64,000 nucleotides of DNA from Lolium rigidum (taxonomy: Eukaryota > Streptophyta > Magnoliopsida > Poales > Poaceae). Position 1 is the first letter of the stretch; each line of letters opens with the position of its first letter. Position numbers and translations under genes: made by a program. This document shows, piece by piece, positions 32,374-43,798 of this stretch. The notes below the pieces were generated by a model. It did no database searches. It worked only from the letters and a program-made list of their open reading frames with translations, and had not been told where the DNA came from. The stretch is from assembly GCF_022539505.1 (NCBI RefSeq), contig NC_061510.1:269523687-269587686 (forward strand), in the 5' to 3' direction.

Positions 32374-33852
32374 TGATGTCTACGTGTGCTTCTATTCTTG
32401 TAGATAGTGTTGGGCCTCCAAGAGCAGAGGTTTGTAGAACAGCAGCAAGTTTCCCTTAAGTGAATCACCCAAGGTTTATCGAACTCAGGGAGGTAGAGGT
32501 CAAAAATATTCCTCTCAAGCAACCCTGCAATTAAGATATAAGAAATCTCTTTTGTCCCCAACACACCTAATACACTTGTCAGATGTATAGGTGCACTAGT
32601 TTGTCGAAGAGATAGTGAAATACAAGTAATATGGATGATTATAAGTAGTAATTGCAATCTGAAATAAAAATGGCAGTAAGCAAACATGTAGCAGAACTTG
32701 TTGGAAACGGTGTTTCAATGCTTAGAAACAAGGCCTAGGGATCATACTTTCACTAGTGGACACTCTCAACAATGATCACATAATAAATAAATAACTTCTC
32801 CTCACTTGTGCTACTTTCAAACACTCTCTTGTTGGATAACAAACACCATTCATTGTGTAGGGCTACAAGAGCACACCTCAAGCCGGAGTAAACAAGCTCC
32901 ACAACATCCGGAGTTCATATTAAAGTAACTTCTAGAGTGCATAATAGACCGTTGCAATTTAGACCGAGTACTAACATAGCATACACACTGTCACCAATAG
33001 CTATGAAAGGGGGAATAGATCACATCACTATCATAGTAATAGTTAACTTCATAATCTACAAGAGATTACAATCATAACCTACGACAAGTACTACATGATG
33101 CACACACTGTCACCTTTACATCATGGAGGAGGAATAGACTACTTTAATAACATCACTAGAGTACCACATAGGTTAATAGTGATACAAAGCTCATGATCAC
33201 ATAAAGATCACACCATGGGAGAGAGAGATGAACCACATAGCTACCGGTAGAGCCCTCAACCTCGGGGGAGAACTACTCCCTCCTCATCATGGGAGACAGC
33301 AACGGCGATGAAGATGGCGGTGGTGTCGATGGAGATGACTCCGGGGGCAATTCCCTGTCGTGGCGGCGTGCCGGAACAGAGACTTCTGTCCCCCGAAACT
33401 TGTCTTCGCGATGGCGGCGGCTACGGAACTCTTCGTGGAATATGACTTGATGTTTTAGGGTTTTCGCGACGGGGAGAATATATAGGCGGAAGGGCGGCCT
33501 CGGAGGAGCCAGGGGTGCCCACACCACATGGCGGCGCGACCAGGGGTGGGCCCGCGCCCCCCTATGGTGTGGGTCCCCTGCTGGCCGCCTCCGACTCTCC
33601 TTCGATGTTCTGGAACCCTCCAAGGAAAATAGGAAGTTTGGCTTTTGTTTCGTCCAATTCCGAGAATATTTCCTGTGTAAGAATTCTGGAACCAAAAACA
33701 GCAGGAAATAGGAACTGGCACTTCGGCATCTTGTTAATAGGTTAGTTCCGGAAAATGCATAAAAATGATATAAAGTGTGAACAAAACATGTAGGTATTGT
33801 CATAAAACTAGCATGGAACATAAGAAATTATAGATACGTTGGAGACGTATCA
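32374..33852 (-). repeat. 5' LTR of element M
   Basis: 1479 bp, TGATACGTCTCC to GTAGACATCA on the minus strand. It carries the unbroken target of element O (GGAACCCTCC near 33613). A TATA-like CCTATATATT lies on the minus strand at 33486-33477, next to a GC-rich block. Confidence 0.9.
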
Positions 33853-33969
33853 TTGCACTAAGAGCATATTTGTAGAGGTTAAACTTAATGACATTGAAGA
33901 TAACTTTTTAACAAGCAGAAGATTTGAAGCATTAAGAATGTTGAATAAAGGAAGCATTCAGGCTTTGAT

Positions 33970-34074
33970 CAGAGGGTACTCCCTATTATTTCTTCTAGTA
34001 TGGTTACCAACTTTCAATATGCTAATGATACACTACTTTTCTTAAGAATGATACGATTTAGGAACGAAGTGTGT
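33970..34074 (+). pseudogene. Possible LINE reverse-transcriptase relic
   Basis: One short frame reads NFQYANDTLLFLRMIRF (from about 34006). This resembles the YADD catalytic block of non-LTR reverse transcriptases with the first D replaced by N. Neighbouring frames are interrupted and no other RT motif is clear, so this is a weak call. Confidence 0.3.
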
Positions 34075-34357
34075 GGGTCGGCTAGCAGACATTCCAGAGG
34101 CATGGGTCCTCCCATGGTATGTTTAGGGCCGGGGTGCACCAAGTGGGGCACTCCATTTGGTTGGCGTTGGCCAATTTGATCTTTTTCCCATTTGAACCAA
34201 CAACCATAAATGAATGAAAATAACAACAAGAATTGAATTTAATGGCTAATAAATTACCAATAATTGGGCAATCATGGAGTTCATGCGCCATAGTACAGAA
34301 CCAAAGTGCGAAATGACATGAGTTTCATATGGTATATATAAAATTAGGTGTGAGATC

Positions 34358-34720
34358 ACACACAACATTCTCGGATGACCATTTGCCTCTTCTTGAACTA
34401 AGCACGGTTAGTCGGGTCCATGATGCTCAAGTCAGCCATCATGGTCCAGTTATCCTAAGCAAGCAATTTGGTCTCTACCTCCATTGCTCTTGATCAGACA
34501 TTGCTTTCTTCAACTTTAAGAGCTCTCTAGTACGTCAAGGGCATTCTTTTGGAGGTCAAGAGAGTGTACCAGTGTGGTCTCTTTATCCCGACGTCACCTT
34601 TCATCCCTCTTGACACTTTTCTCCTCCTTCCCGGCTATCAATACATTCAATGTCTCATGCAATCCAAGTGATGAAGCATCACACTTGAGATCCTTCTTGG
34701 TGGCCTTGTGGCCTCTTGCT
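34358..34720 (-). pseudogene. Relic of a transposon-associated gene with a NAM-associated C-terminal domain
   Basis: On the minus strand, interrupted frames read GHKATKKDLKCDAS, LHETLNVLIAGKEEKSVKRDE and, in another frame, MMADLSIMDPTNRA followed by FKKRQMVIRE. These match, from memory, the C-terminal region of a large cereal family annotated as 'no apical meristem-associated C-terminal domain' or 'glutathione S-transferase T3-like' proteins, which usually accompany PIF/Harbinger-type transposons. Stops include TGA after KRDER and a TAG where a Trp codon would be expected in NRAWF. The N-terminal MYB-like part is not visible. It is a dead fragment. Confidence 0.6.
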
Positions 34721-35218
34721 TGGGTTACCATCTGTCTCTCTGGTAGTATGGTAGATTGTGTGATACGGTCTTATGTGTGCTATCAGCCGGTAAGCATACA
34801 TGGGCCCCTTTGATAGTATGGTAGACTGTGTGGTACGGTCCTATGCGTGCTAGCGGAAAATCTGCTGAACATCTTCTAAACCATTTTCTTACGGTTTCAA
34901 AAAATATGTATGTTCATCATGAGCCTGTGCTACGAATATAGGAACCCATGAGCTATTGGTTGACTTTTTTGCCTGCATTTTAGCATCGAGCTACTGAATA
35001 AGTGAGTTTCCATGGCTGCGAATTGTAGGATGGTTTCACTTCTTTAGTGGTCCTAGGAAAAATAGTCTCCTATAAACAGATTTGTTGGGTGGCATTGTAT
35101 GTCGTGTGTTCATCTACTGTTGGACATGTTTGATCCCTGGGTAAATGTCTAATGATTTCCTTCCTGGTTGTCATATTTTTTTCCAAAATAAAATTGCACA
35201 TGCTTTGTTTATTTGCAG

Positions 35219-35469
35219 GCTATACGTTTATCTAGCACGTGATATGATCAAGCACCTTGGCCAGAACGTGTACACTGAGGGCATGCAAAACCCAAGGTCA
35301 GAAAAAATGGTGGCTTGGGTGACATACAACTTGTCGGCTAGAGAAAATCCATTTGGGTTTAAACTCAGGAAAACATACGGTGTGTCGGTCAGGAACAAAA
35401 GCTTGGGAGAGCCTAGGGAAAGAATTGATCCACTGGATCATGCTAGAAACAAGGTACAATGTAGATGAT
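35219..35469 (+). other. Unrecognised exon-like ORF
   Basis: After TTATTTGCAG (a plausible splice acceptor ending at 35219) an open frame reads LYVYLARDMIKHLGQNVYTE and continues through AWVTYNLSARENPFGFKLRK. It reaches a possible GT donor after AGAAACAAG (about 35453), or a stop at 35469. The composition is ordinary for a globular protein and unlike the surrounding AT-rich DNA. I do not recognise the family and see no partner exon, so it may be a gene fragment. Confidence 0.3.
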
Positions 35470-35763
35470 GTAAACTATCGTTTCTGCAAGCCACGTGTAG
35501 CCAGTTCAAAGAGCTGCAACACATCACAGAAGGTTCGACATTGATGGTGCACTGCTCGGGAGAAAGAGCATGCCGCTACCGAGTCACTGAACGAAGTGAT
35601 GAGCAAAGCTCTCACGCATGTTACATGTACTAGAAGGACCTGGCGCGCTTTGCTGCGTCCGTTTTCTTTCAGCTGGTGTTTCGTTTTTGGTGGTTCGTGA
35701 TGGTCGGTCTTGGCCTATGCGTGTTGTTGGATGGCAATGCACATACTAATCGCGTGTTTTGAT

Positions 35764-35881
35764 CATAGTTTTAAATAGCCTCGCAATGGTAATAGCAATT
35801 ATCCACTATAGCGTAATTTAGATCGGCTATACCTTTTTGGAGGGCTGCCGCTATTTGCGATAGCCCACTTTTGAAACATAG
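35764..35881. mobile_element. Small hAT-type MITE
   Basis: 118 bp with degenerate inverted ends (CATAGTTTTAAA versus CTATGTTTCAAA) and a near-perfect 8-bp duplication (GTTTTGAT at 35756-35763, GTTTTGGT at 35882-35889). The interior contains AATAGC/GCTATT palindromic pieces. Confidence 0.5.
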
Positions 35882-35889
35882 GTTTTGGT

Positions 35890-37096
35890 GCATCACCCCT
35901 AACACCTAGGACGGGCCAATGTGCGCCTCCTAACCCTTTCCTTTGCGCCCCTTTTGCAAGACTCAGCACAGATACATTACAAAAAAATTAGCAGGGTGAG
36001 CATTCCTCACCGCTATATGAGGCAGAGAAGTAGACTTTGTTTGACCAGATCGTTAAGCATCCCTCTGAAAAAATATGTCCTGGACAATGCTTAGTTGATG
36101 CGGGATAGCAACTATGCATGTCTTCAAAAATTGTGGAATCAAGTGCAAACAAGCTCTCATGTATCACACAGCTTCCCAAATCCCAATGTATAAAACACAT
36201 ACCATGTTTAAAGTTCACATATACATCACCTACAGCACCAGAATTTTTTCTACGTAGCATATATCAGCAAGGGGACGTAGCTAAGTGTTATATTTTAAGC
36301 ACTCAAGTTTTACATAACTGAAGCACCACGAAAACTAATCTTTAATGAACCCAGCAGAAAAAGAATTCTCATGCATATACAGATACCATACATGTTCTTT
36401 GAGTAAGCATGCTCATGGTTGAGCAATGATTTAACACCACAAGTAATAGTATTTTGCAGACTAAAAAACAGTTACAGCTTCAGTTTCTTGTCACATCACA
36501 TCAAACAATAACCACATAAATCTTTATACAAATGAGCCATCTCTATATATTTAAAATACTCTTTGAGAACAAGAAATATCATATCCAGAGTGAAGCCATG
36601 AGATTAGAGCGGAGATTGTTTCATAAGCTGCTGAGCTCCCTATTAAAACCTGAAATAAAGTTATAGGAGAACATGGACATGAGAACGGCAACGCATCAAC
36701 TTCTAATATACTTAACTTGTAATGACAGTGTGTCAACACCGCCATGGAAATTACATAAGGTTAAGAAAACTGAAAGACACACTTTTTTTATTTGTGCTAT
36801 GATAATTCGACATGAGAATATACACACCTACCACACCAGCATTACATTAATAAGCTTTAGATATGCTTGATCTATTAGGTCAATATTATAGGGTTTAGAA
36901 CTTTAGATAGCAAACATTATATATGAACTTCCCAAATACTTCCCTATAAAAACATAGACATATAACTAATTGAACAAAAATTGACTGGAAAACTGATTCT
37001 TACATACACAACATGTGAAGAATAATACAACAATGAGACAAAAACTATGTCCGACACCATGCCATCACTTTTTCTTTTACAAATTTTCCGAAAACA
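35890..37096. other. Low-copy AT-rich stretch without a recognised gene
   Basis: No credible ORF, RNA gene or element end was found. Short open frames here are scattered on both strands and show no family signature. Confidence 0.5.
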
Positions 37097-37290
37097 ACTG
37101 TTGATGTCCTTGCTGATCAATAAATAGAGCTTGTGGAGACGCGATGATATCCACATGGCTCTACACAGAGGTTATGTTGCTTCTCCAGCAGACAGCTGTT
37201 GATTTCTTTGCTGATCAAGAAACAGAGCCCGTGGAGACGCCATGATATCCACAATGCCATACACTAAGGTTTTGTCGTTTCTCCGGCGAC
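37097..37290. repeat. Diverged two-copy tandem duplication, about 96 bp
   Basis: Two adjacent units share CTGTTGAT, TTGCTGATCAA, GTGGAGACGC and GATGATATCCACA in order. The second unit (from about 37190) differs at roughly one base in five. Confidence 0.6.
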
Positions 37291-37345
37291 TAATGTGGTC
37301 AGGATGGTCGCAATTATCTAGGAACCCCTTATAACTGGATGAGCC

Positions 37346-37521
37346 CCGGAAGACTTGCCTTGGTAAAATCTGTCCTTGGCACAATCCCGCTACACCAACT
37401 GCTAGTCTTGGCATCACCAAAAAAAACCCTACAGCAGATGGAAAAAATCGAGAGAGGATTCCTATGGGAGGGGCGCGCCACTGCCAACGGCGGAAACTGC
37501 CATGTGAGCTGGCAGCGTGTG
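37346..37521 (+). pseudogene. LINE ORF2 fragment, left part
   Basis: The frame reads GRLALVKSVLGTIPLHQLL, then EKIERGFLWEG and SWQRVC. This is the conserved region after the RT palm of plant L1-type ORF2 proteins. It starts abruptly at the TSD (5' truncation) and continues across the inserted LTR element at 51970. Confidence 0.85.
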
Positions 37522-40500
37522 TGTCAACACCCGGATTTTTAAGTCCAGATGCCTATTATGTCATACATCGCAATCCCAGGAATAGTGTTGTTGCGAGACA
37601 TAACAGTTGAATAGAGTCATCATTTATTACAACACATAATGTCTGACACCATATATTACATTATTCAAAGTTACACAAATAGTTGATCTAAACGATCAAC
37701 GAACATAGATAACTAGCGGAAGCGTCGTAGTAGGTGGAACTATCTATCCACAGGCCAACGCTTGACGTTAGAAGCATCCTAGTTCTGGTAGACGTCTTGT
37801 TGACCGTCATCCTCGTACTGGTGCTCCTCTTCATAGTCTGGCATTGGAATAGCCAGGGACACAGCCATGAGTACTTAAGTACTCGCAAACTAACACTAAT
37901 GTAAGTGATTAACAATGTTTAATGGTTGCTAAGCTCTAGGTTTATTTGCATAAAGCCAAGTTTATTTTGCAATTATTTAGTAAAGATGCTTGAATCTCTA
38001 GACTAACTCAAGTGGGAACATTAGTGTCATTCCCACCACCTCAGTGGTGTTTTTCAACAATTCAAGTCACCGTTCAAAATCATCATTCCTTTTTAAGACA
38101 AGTTCTGATAACGGAACAGTATGGTCTTTCCAATCGTCCGTAACCGTGGACACGGCTATTCGAATAGGTTTAACACTCTGCAGAGGTTGTACTCTTGTGC
38201 CACAACTTTTGATTACATCCGTCGGGATCACCCCGAATCATCGTAACTCAGTACGCGGATCATCAACCATAACCTTCCACTTAGATAACCTAGTATAGGC
38301 ACCTCTCCCCATGAGCTTGGCCTCCCAGTGAAGACACACCGTCAGCCTGGGAACTGCACAGGGCTTGGGCCGGACAGTTCACCTCAATCACGTCATTTCA
38401 CATCAATTCACTTTCAACGGAGGCAGCCTCGGCATAACCCCTATGACGCTTGTTTAGAGGGAACCCATACTAAGATACATAAGCTTCTAGTTAAGCCCTA
38501 CCCATAATCAGGTATTGTGGGGGTACTTGTATAATTGGAAGGGTATCGCATCCGAACCCAATTATCAGTTTTCACAAACCTTCACCAAGTCATTCACTTC
38601 TCTTTCACTTTCAAATTCTTTCAAAGTCATTTCATTTCACCTTGTTCCCATCTAGAGTAGTCAATTTTATTTATTTGGCAATAGCATCTAGTCATGAGGG
38701 GGTTCTATCTAGCTTGATTTGCTTATGCTAACCTTGACACTCTTGTTCTATTCTAAACCAAGTGAATCATGAATCAAAAGTGCTTTGAAATACAATACTT
38801 GAAATAAAAACAAAGTAAAAGCATGGGATAGGATCCTTAAGCATAAAGTAATATGTAATAGTGCCTTGCTCATGAAGAGCTTTGCATTAAGGTGGCTTGC
38901 AAGAGTATTATCTTGCCTTGGTTGGGATAGGAGTCAAGGTTTTCCTCCTCCTCCTGGTTGTAGCCTTCCTCCTCCGGGTATTCCTCGAGACTAGCGTCTA
39001 TAGACGAATACAAGGTATAACGATCACTACACTCAAACTTAAGTGCTAAGCTAAACACACACCAAAATTGCACACAAGTATATGCTAGCATCACACTTTA
39101 TTAGCATGGTGATTTAATTCCTTGTTTTAAAGAAAAATAATTTACTCTCATTATAATTATTTTTAAGATTTCTCTTTCATGTCTTGGAGGAGATAATTTC
39201 CTCTCATTGCATTTTATTAAGATTTAATCTCTTCAAATAATAATAAGGTATGAGTATTAGTTGACCAAGGTCAACACTTCATATCTATTATTTGAGAGTG
39301 AAATTTAAATGAGGTGCTACACCTCATGCATTTTAATATTAGCATGCTCATGATTTAATATCTCCAAGTAATCAAGCATGAGGTTTATTAGACCAAAGTC
39401 AGTACCTCTATTTGAATTACTTAGGACCCCAATTTAAATGAGAGAATAGCTCTCATACTATTTACTAATTAATTTAAGGTAGTTTAAATGAACTAGAAAT
39501 GGCTACATAGCCATTATATTGCTCTAGTCCATGATCATACACAACACTATGTTATATTTTTGCAGAAACAATTAGAGTATATCAAATGTGATTTATGAGA
39601 GTTGGAATTAACTTAAAATCATTTATAGATAATTTTTAATATTTATCTGAAGTTGGAAAAGGCTCTGCCTTGTTATTTTTATCATTTAAATTCTACAAAC
39701 AATTTGGAAGTGAGGCCAGTGGCATTGTTTAGATAATTTCCTAAGATTTCTAAATATATAAAATTTACTAAATTTGGTTCAGTGGATTTTGTTGTATTTA
39801 AATTTGAAAAAGCATCTGCAAGTATATTCGAATTAAACAGAAAAATAGAATTTGAATTAACTGGGCTTGGCGGGAAGGGGAAGTGGGCTACACGGTGAAA
39901 AAGAGGTGGGCCGGCGCAGCAGCGTGTCGCCCACGCGCGGGCCGCCTGACATGGTGGGCTCCACCAGTCAGTGGCTCATAAACGCGCGAAGCGGTACGAG
40001 CTACGCGAGTCGTTGGATCAGAACGCGATCGTGCGGTGCACGATCGTCGTCTTCTCCGGCGAGAGGCCGAGGTTCTGGCGGCGAGCCTAGGGGGTCGGAG
40101 GGCATACCGGCGTTCCCGCGAGGTTCTGGTGGGTGCGAGGCGGCGTTGTCGACGGTGAAGAAGCGTCTGGTAGCAGTGGCGAGGCTCGGGGCGGCGTGAA
40201 TCGGCGACGGTGATCTGCGGGCTCCGGCGACCTTCGGCTTCAAATTGGAGCAGCTCCGGCGACGATTTGGTGTGTGGTTTGGTCGAGGCGAAGCAGTGAG
40301 GTGAGGCGATCGTGATGGTGTGAAGGAATTGGACGCGGGAGGTCTCTATTTATAGGGCGGTGATGGTGCCGTGGGTGCTGCAAGGGTTCGTCGACGGCGT
40401 GGCCTCTCCGGTGCTCGAAGGGGCAAGCGGAGGACAGCACTTGAGTGGCTACGGCATGGCGAGGCTCGGGCACAGCCGACGCGTCCGAGGGACGATGGGA

Positions 40501-41814
40501 CGGCTCGGGCGCTTGATGATCATGCCGCAGTACCCGCGGCATGGTTCCGACGAGGGCGACGGCGACAAGGCAGCCGGCGGTGCTCGAGTGTGGCTAGTAG
40601 GTAGGGGTACTGGTGGCGATGCTCGGTGCAGGGAATGGGCGATAGGCATGGGCGCGAGCGTTGGTACGGCGCCATGCTGCGGCGCGTCCAGTGCGCGCTC
40701 ACCGCGTGCATTGGCATGCCACGGCGTGTACTGGGCGTGTATGGGCGCGCTTGGTGCGGCCAATGCCGTGCCTTGGCGAGCTTGGGCCATGCTGGGTGAT
40801 GATCATCGTGTACCAGGCTTGCTCCAGGACATGGTGAGAGAGAGAGAGAGAGTCGAGCCAGAGGGAGAGAGAGCATGGTGGCCGGCATTGCCATGTCATG
40901 GTGTAGTTTAGGGTTTTTTCTTCCCTTCAAACAGCACGGGCCAGCATCGGAAATGATGGAGGAGTACAAGAGGGGTAATGATCATCAAGATTCACCAAGG
41001 GTTCAGTGGAAAATCTGTTGGATATTGCAAGGTTTAATTAAATTTGGCTTGTGCCCTGCCAAGTGCTCGACGTAATGGCCGCAAGAGAAAAACATTTGAA
41101 ATTTTGAAATATTTTTGGTGGAGCTCATTGGTATAATTAATGTGATCTAATGATGGTGGTGGTGGTCATTTTAGTGCTGGTTTGCAAAGTTTCCAAAAAA
41201 TGATCATCTTCACTTTGTTTCAAAGTCTCCTCTTGTCAAACATATACTCGGTCAACCTGGTCAACTATAGCAGTGGTGGTCAACATGAAAAGTGTTCACC
41301 TTGACTTGATCTTGGATGAGGTGAAGAAAGTTAGGGTTGCTTAGTTTAAGATTCTTCCAAACCAGAGGTGTTAAGAAGGCAACATTTTATAAAGTGGTCA
41401 TATGACCATTATCATATGTATGTAAATTTTGAATTTTCCTTGGATTTGAATCTAGTTTCTTCTATGCATTTATGTTTGTTTTTGTTTTATAAGAGTTTTA
41501 CAATCATTGGATCAAGCCTTGGTGGCCTTGGTTGAGGATTTGAAAAATTGGCTCTTATGTGTATGTGAGGGTTTATGGCTATCTTTGCATTCTTATTTTT
41601 CTTTCAAGTTGAGATGGTATGATCATGGTTTAGGGTTTAAGTACAAATGATCAACACTACTACACTCATCATGGCAATTGCACACCAAAGGCACATACTA
41701 TGCATGAGACTATATGTAGCACTATATGAGTAAATAAAGTTTTTGTTTGTTGCAAAAATTGAGTATTTGAAATTCCCTTTTCTTTATTTATTGTTGAAAA
41801 CTTGAGATGTTACA
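37522..41814 (-). repeat. 3' LTR of the Tekay-type element
   Basis: 4293 bp with TG...CA ends (TGTAACATCTC to GGTGTTGACA on the minus strand). It is GC-rich around 39880-40900 with many open but non-conserved frames, AT-rich elsewhere, and has a GA microsatellite near 40833. TATA-like CTATAAATAG on the minus strand lies at 40355-40346. Confidence 0.95.
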
Positions 41815-41828
41815 AACCCTTCCCCCTT
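41815..41828 (-). other. Polypurine tract of the Tekay-type element
   Basis: The minus strand reads AAGGGGGAAGGGTT immediately before the 3' LTR start TGTAACATC. It primes plus-strand DNA synthesis. Confidence 0.85.
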
Positions 41829-41861
41829 ACAAAAGATCTCGTCCCGAGATCTCAAAGAAAA

Positions 41862-42920
41862 CTAGGTACTAAAGAGATTGGGGTACTCAGTCTTCATGAA
41901 GTCTTCCCTCTCCCAGGTAGCTTCTTCTTCGGTGTGATTACTCCATTGGACCTTCAGAAATTTGATACTCCGGGTGCGAGTAGTTCTGAAAGCTTCCTCC
42001 AGGATGCGAATTGGTACTTCTCTGTATGTCAGATCTGAGTTGATGTCCACAGATCTGTGATCAATGTTCTTGAAGACCTCGGTCTTTTCTGGTACTTCCA
42101 AGCATTTGCGAAGTAGAGAGATGTGAAACACATTGTGTACCACTGCCATTTCTTCCGGTAATTCCAGTTGATAAGATACCTCTCCCCGGCGACTAAGAAC
42201 TTTGAAGGGTCCAACATAGCGGGGTGCAAGCTTTCCTCTAAGCTGGAATCTCTGCATTCCTTTAAGAGGGGATACCTTGAGATACACAAAGTCTCCGATC
42301 TCGAAGGTCATTTCCCGACGTCTTTTGTCGGCGTAACTCTTCTGCCTGGACTGGGCTGTCTTCAGGTACTCCCGGATCTTGTGTACCTTCTCTTCGGCTT
42401 CTCGGAGAACGTCTGGTCCAAACACTTGGCTCTCTCCAACTTCCGACCAATTCAGAGGGGTACGGCACTTTCTTCCGTACAATGCTTCAAAGGGGGCCAT
42501 CTGCAAGCTGGCCTGGTAGCTGTTGTTGTACGAAAACTCGGCGTAAGGCAGGCAATCTTCCCACTTGGATCCATACTCTAGTACACATGCTCTCAACATA
42601 TCTTCAAGGATTTGATTGACTCGTTCAGTCTGTCCATCCGTCTGTGGGTGGTATGCTGTGCTAAAATTCAGGCGGGTGCCTAGCCCTTCATGTACCTTCT
42701 GCCAGAATCTCGAGGTGAATTGAGATCCTCTATCGGATACTATTGACTTCGGGGTTCCGTGCAGGGTGACTATTCGGGAGATGTACAATTCTGCCAGCTT
42801 GGGTCCTTGGTAGGTGGTCTTGACAGGGATGAAATGGGCGACTTTGGTCAACCTGTCGACCACTACCCAGATAGAATCATTTCCTTTGCTAGACTTGGGC
42901 AGTCCGGTGATGAAGTCCAT
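41862..42920 (-). CDS. Integrase catalytic core and chromodomain (Tekay-type)
   Basis: A 352-residue open frame beginning at an internal Met. D2 (MDFITG), D60 region (VSDRGSQF) and E in GQTERVNQ form the D,D-35-E catalytic triad. The C-terminal part has the GPY-like APRYVGPFKV and then a chromodomain over about residues 300-352, with the aromatic residues of FLKVQWSNH and EEATWERE. In chromoviruses this domain directs integration to heterochromatin by reading histone marks. The true protein starts upstream: the zinc-binding part lies in the preceding frame, cut off by the TAG at 42960. The end at 41862 is the natural pol stop, shortly before the polypurine tract. Confidence 0.93.
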   Translation of the reverse strand: MDFITGLPKSSKGNDSIWVVVDRLTKVAHFIPVKTTYQGPKLAELYISRIVTLHGTPKSIVSDRGSQFTSRFWQKVHEGLGTRLNFSTAYHPQTDGQTERVNQILEDMLRACVLEYGSKWEDCLPYAEFSYNNSYQASLQMAPFEALYGRKCRTPLNWSEVGESQVFGPDVLREAEEKVHKIREYLKTAQSRQKSYADKRRREMTFEIGDFVYLKVSPLKGMQRFQLRGKLAPRYVGPFKVLSRRGEVSYQLELPEEMAVVHNVFHISLLRKCLEVPEKTEVFKNIDHRSVDINSDLTYREVPIRILEEAFRTTRTRSIKFLKVQWSNHTEEEATWEREDFMKTEYPNLFST

Positions 42921-42959
42921 TCCTATCGAATCCCACTTCCATTTGGGAATCTGCAGGGG

Positions 42960-43796
42960 CTATAGTAGTCCTGCGGGTCGTTGATGCTCGGCCTTGACTC
43001 TTTGACAAATGTCACACTTGGCGATGTAGCTCCCGATTTCTCGCTTCATTCCATGCCACCAGAACTGTTCCTTCAAGTCCTGGTACATCTTGGTACCGCC
43101 GGGATGAATGGAATAAAGGGTGTCATGGGCTTCCTTCAGAATGACCTGCTTTAGCTCAGAATCTGACGGCACGCACAAGCGTCCGTTGTACCAAAGTACT
43201 CCTTCTTCATCTATGGTGAATCCCGGTGCCTTTCCTGCAGCTATCTGGTTCTTGATTCCGTCGATGCTAGCATTCCCTTTCTGTGCTTCCTTGATTTGAC
43301 TAACCAAGGTAGGTTGTAATTCTATGCTGGCGAGATAACCTTCGCTAACCAGCTCCAGTCTAAACTGTTCAAACTCTTGGTACAGGCTAGGTTGCTCTTC
43401 CGCGATCATGGAGTTTAGCTGACATGGCTGTCGGCTCAAAGCATCGGCTACCACATTGGCCTTTCCGGGGTGGTAGTGAATCTCTAGGTCGTAATCCTTG
43501 ATCAACTCGATCCATCTTCTTTGCCTCATGTTCAGTTCCTTCTGAGTGAAGATATACTTCAAACTCTTGTGATCCGAGTAAATCTCGCATCGATTACCCA
43601 TGAGGTAATGACGCCAAACCTTCAAAGCTAACACAACTGCTGCGAGTTCTAAGTCGTGAGTTGGGTAATTCTGCTCATGCTTCTTCAGTTGCCTTGACAG
43701 ATACGATATCACTTTCCCTCCTTGCATCAACACACATCCAAGACCAATCTTGGAGGCGTCACAGTAAACGTCAAAAGGCTTGGTGATGTCGGGCAT
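42960..43796 (-). pseudogene. RNase H and integrase zinc-binding region (Tekay-type)
   Basis: A 278-residue frame. The first part is the gypsy RNase H ([52 protein letters not shown]). The rest is the integrase N-terminal module with H...H ([13 protein letters not shown]) and C..C (CDICQR). The frame ends at a TAG (42960-42962) after RPAGLL and continues in frame as PLQIPKWKWDSIG into the integrase core, so the stop replaces a sense codon, most simply CAG. Upstream it is joined to RT across a one-base deletion. Confidence 0.92.
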
Positions 43797-43798
43797 GA

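Larger units (their letters stand above)
28567..33852 (-). mobile_element. Element M: non-autonomous Athila-type LTR retrotransposon (main part)
   Basis: A minus-strand sister of E3. The 5' LTR is 33852-32374, the primer site 32363-32346, an intact ORF 32200-31394, non-coding DNA follows to 28807, and the 3' LTR starts at 28806. That LTR breaks at 28567 because element O inserted there; its remainder is at 9921-10760, truncated at the left end. The right flank begins TTGCA. No second target copy is available. M has no polymerase genes. Confidence 0.9.

Noticed and set aside
40360..40911. GC-rich ORFs inside the Tekay LTRs (up to 183 codons, both strands)
   Set aside because: They are not kept in the same frame in the two nearly identical LTRs (40360-40911 and 50647-51063 differ in start and length) and lie in a promoter-like block.
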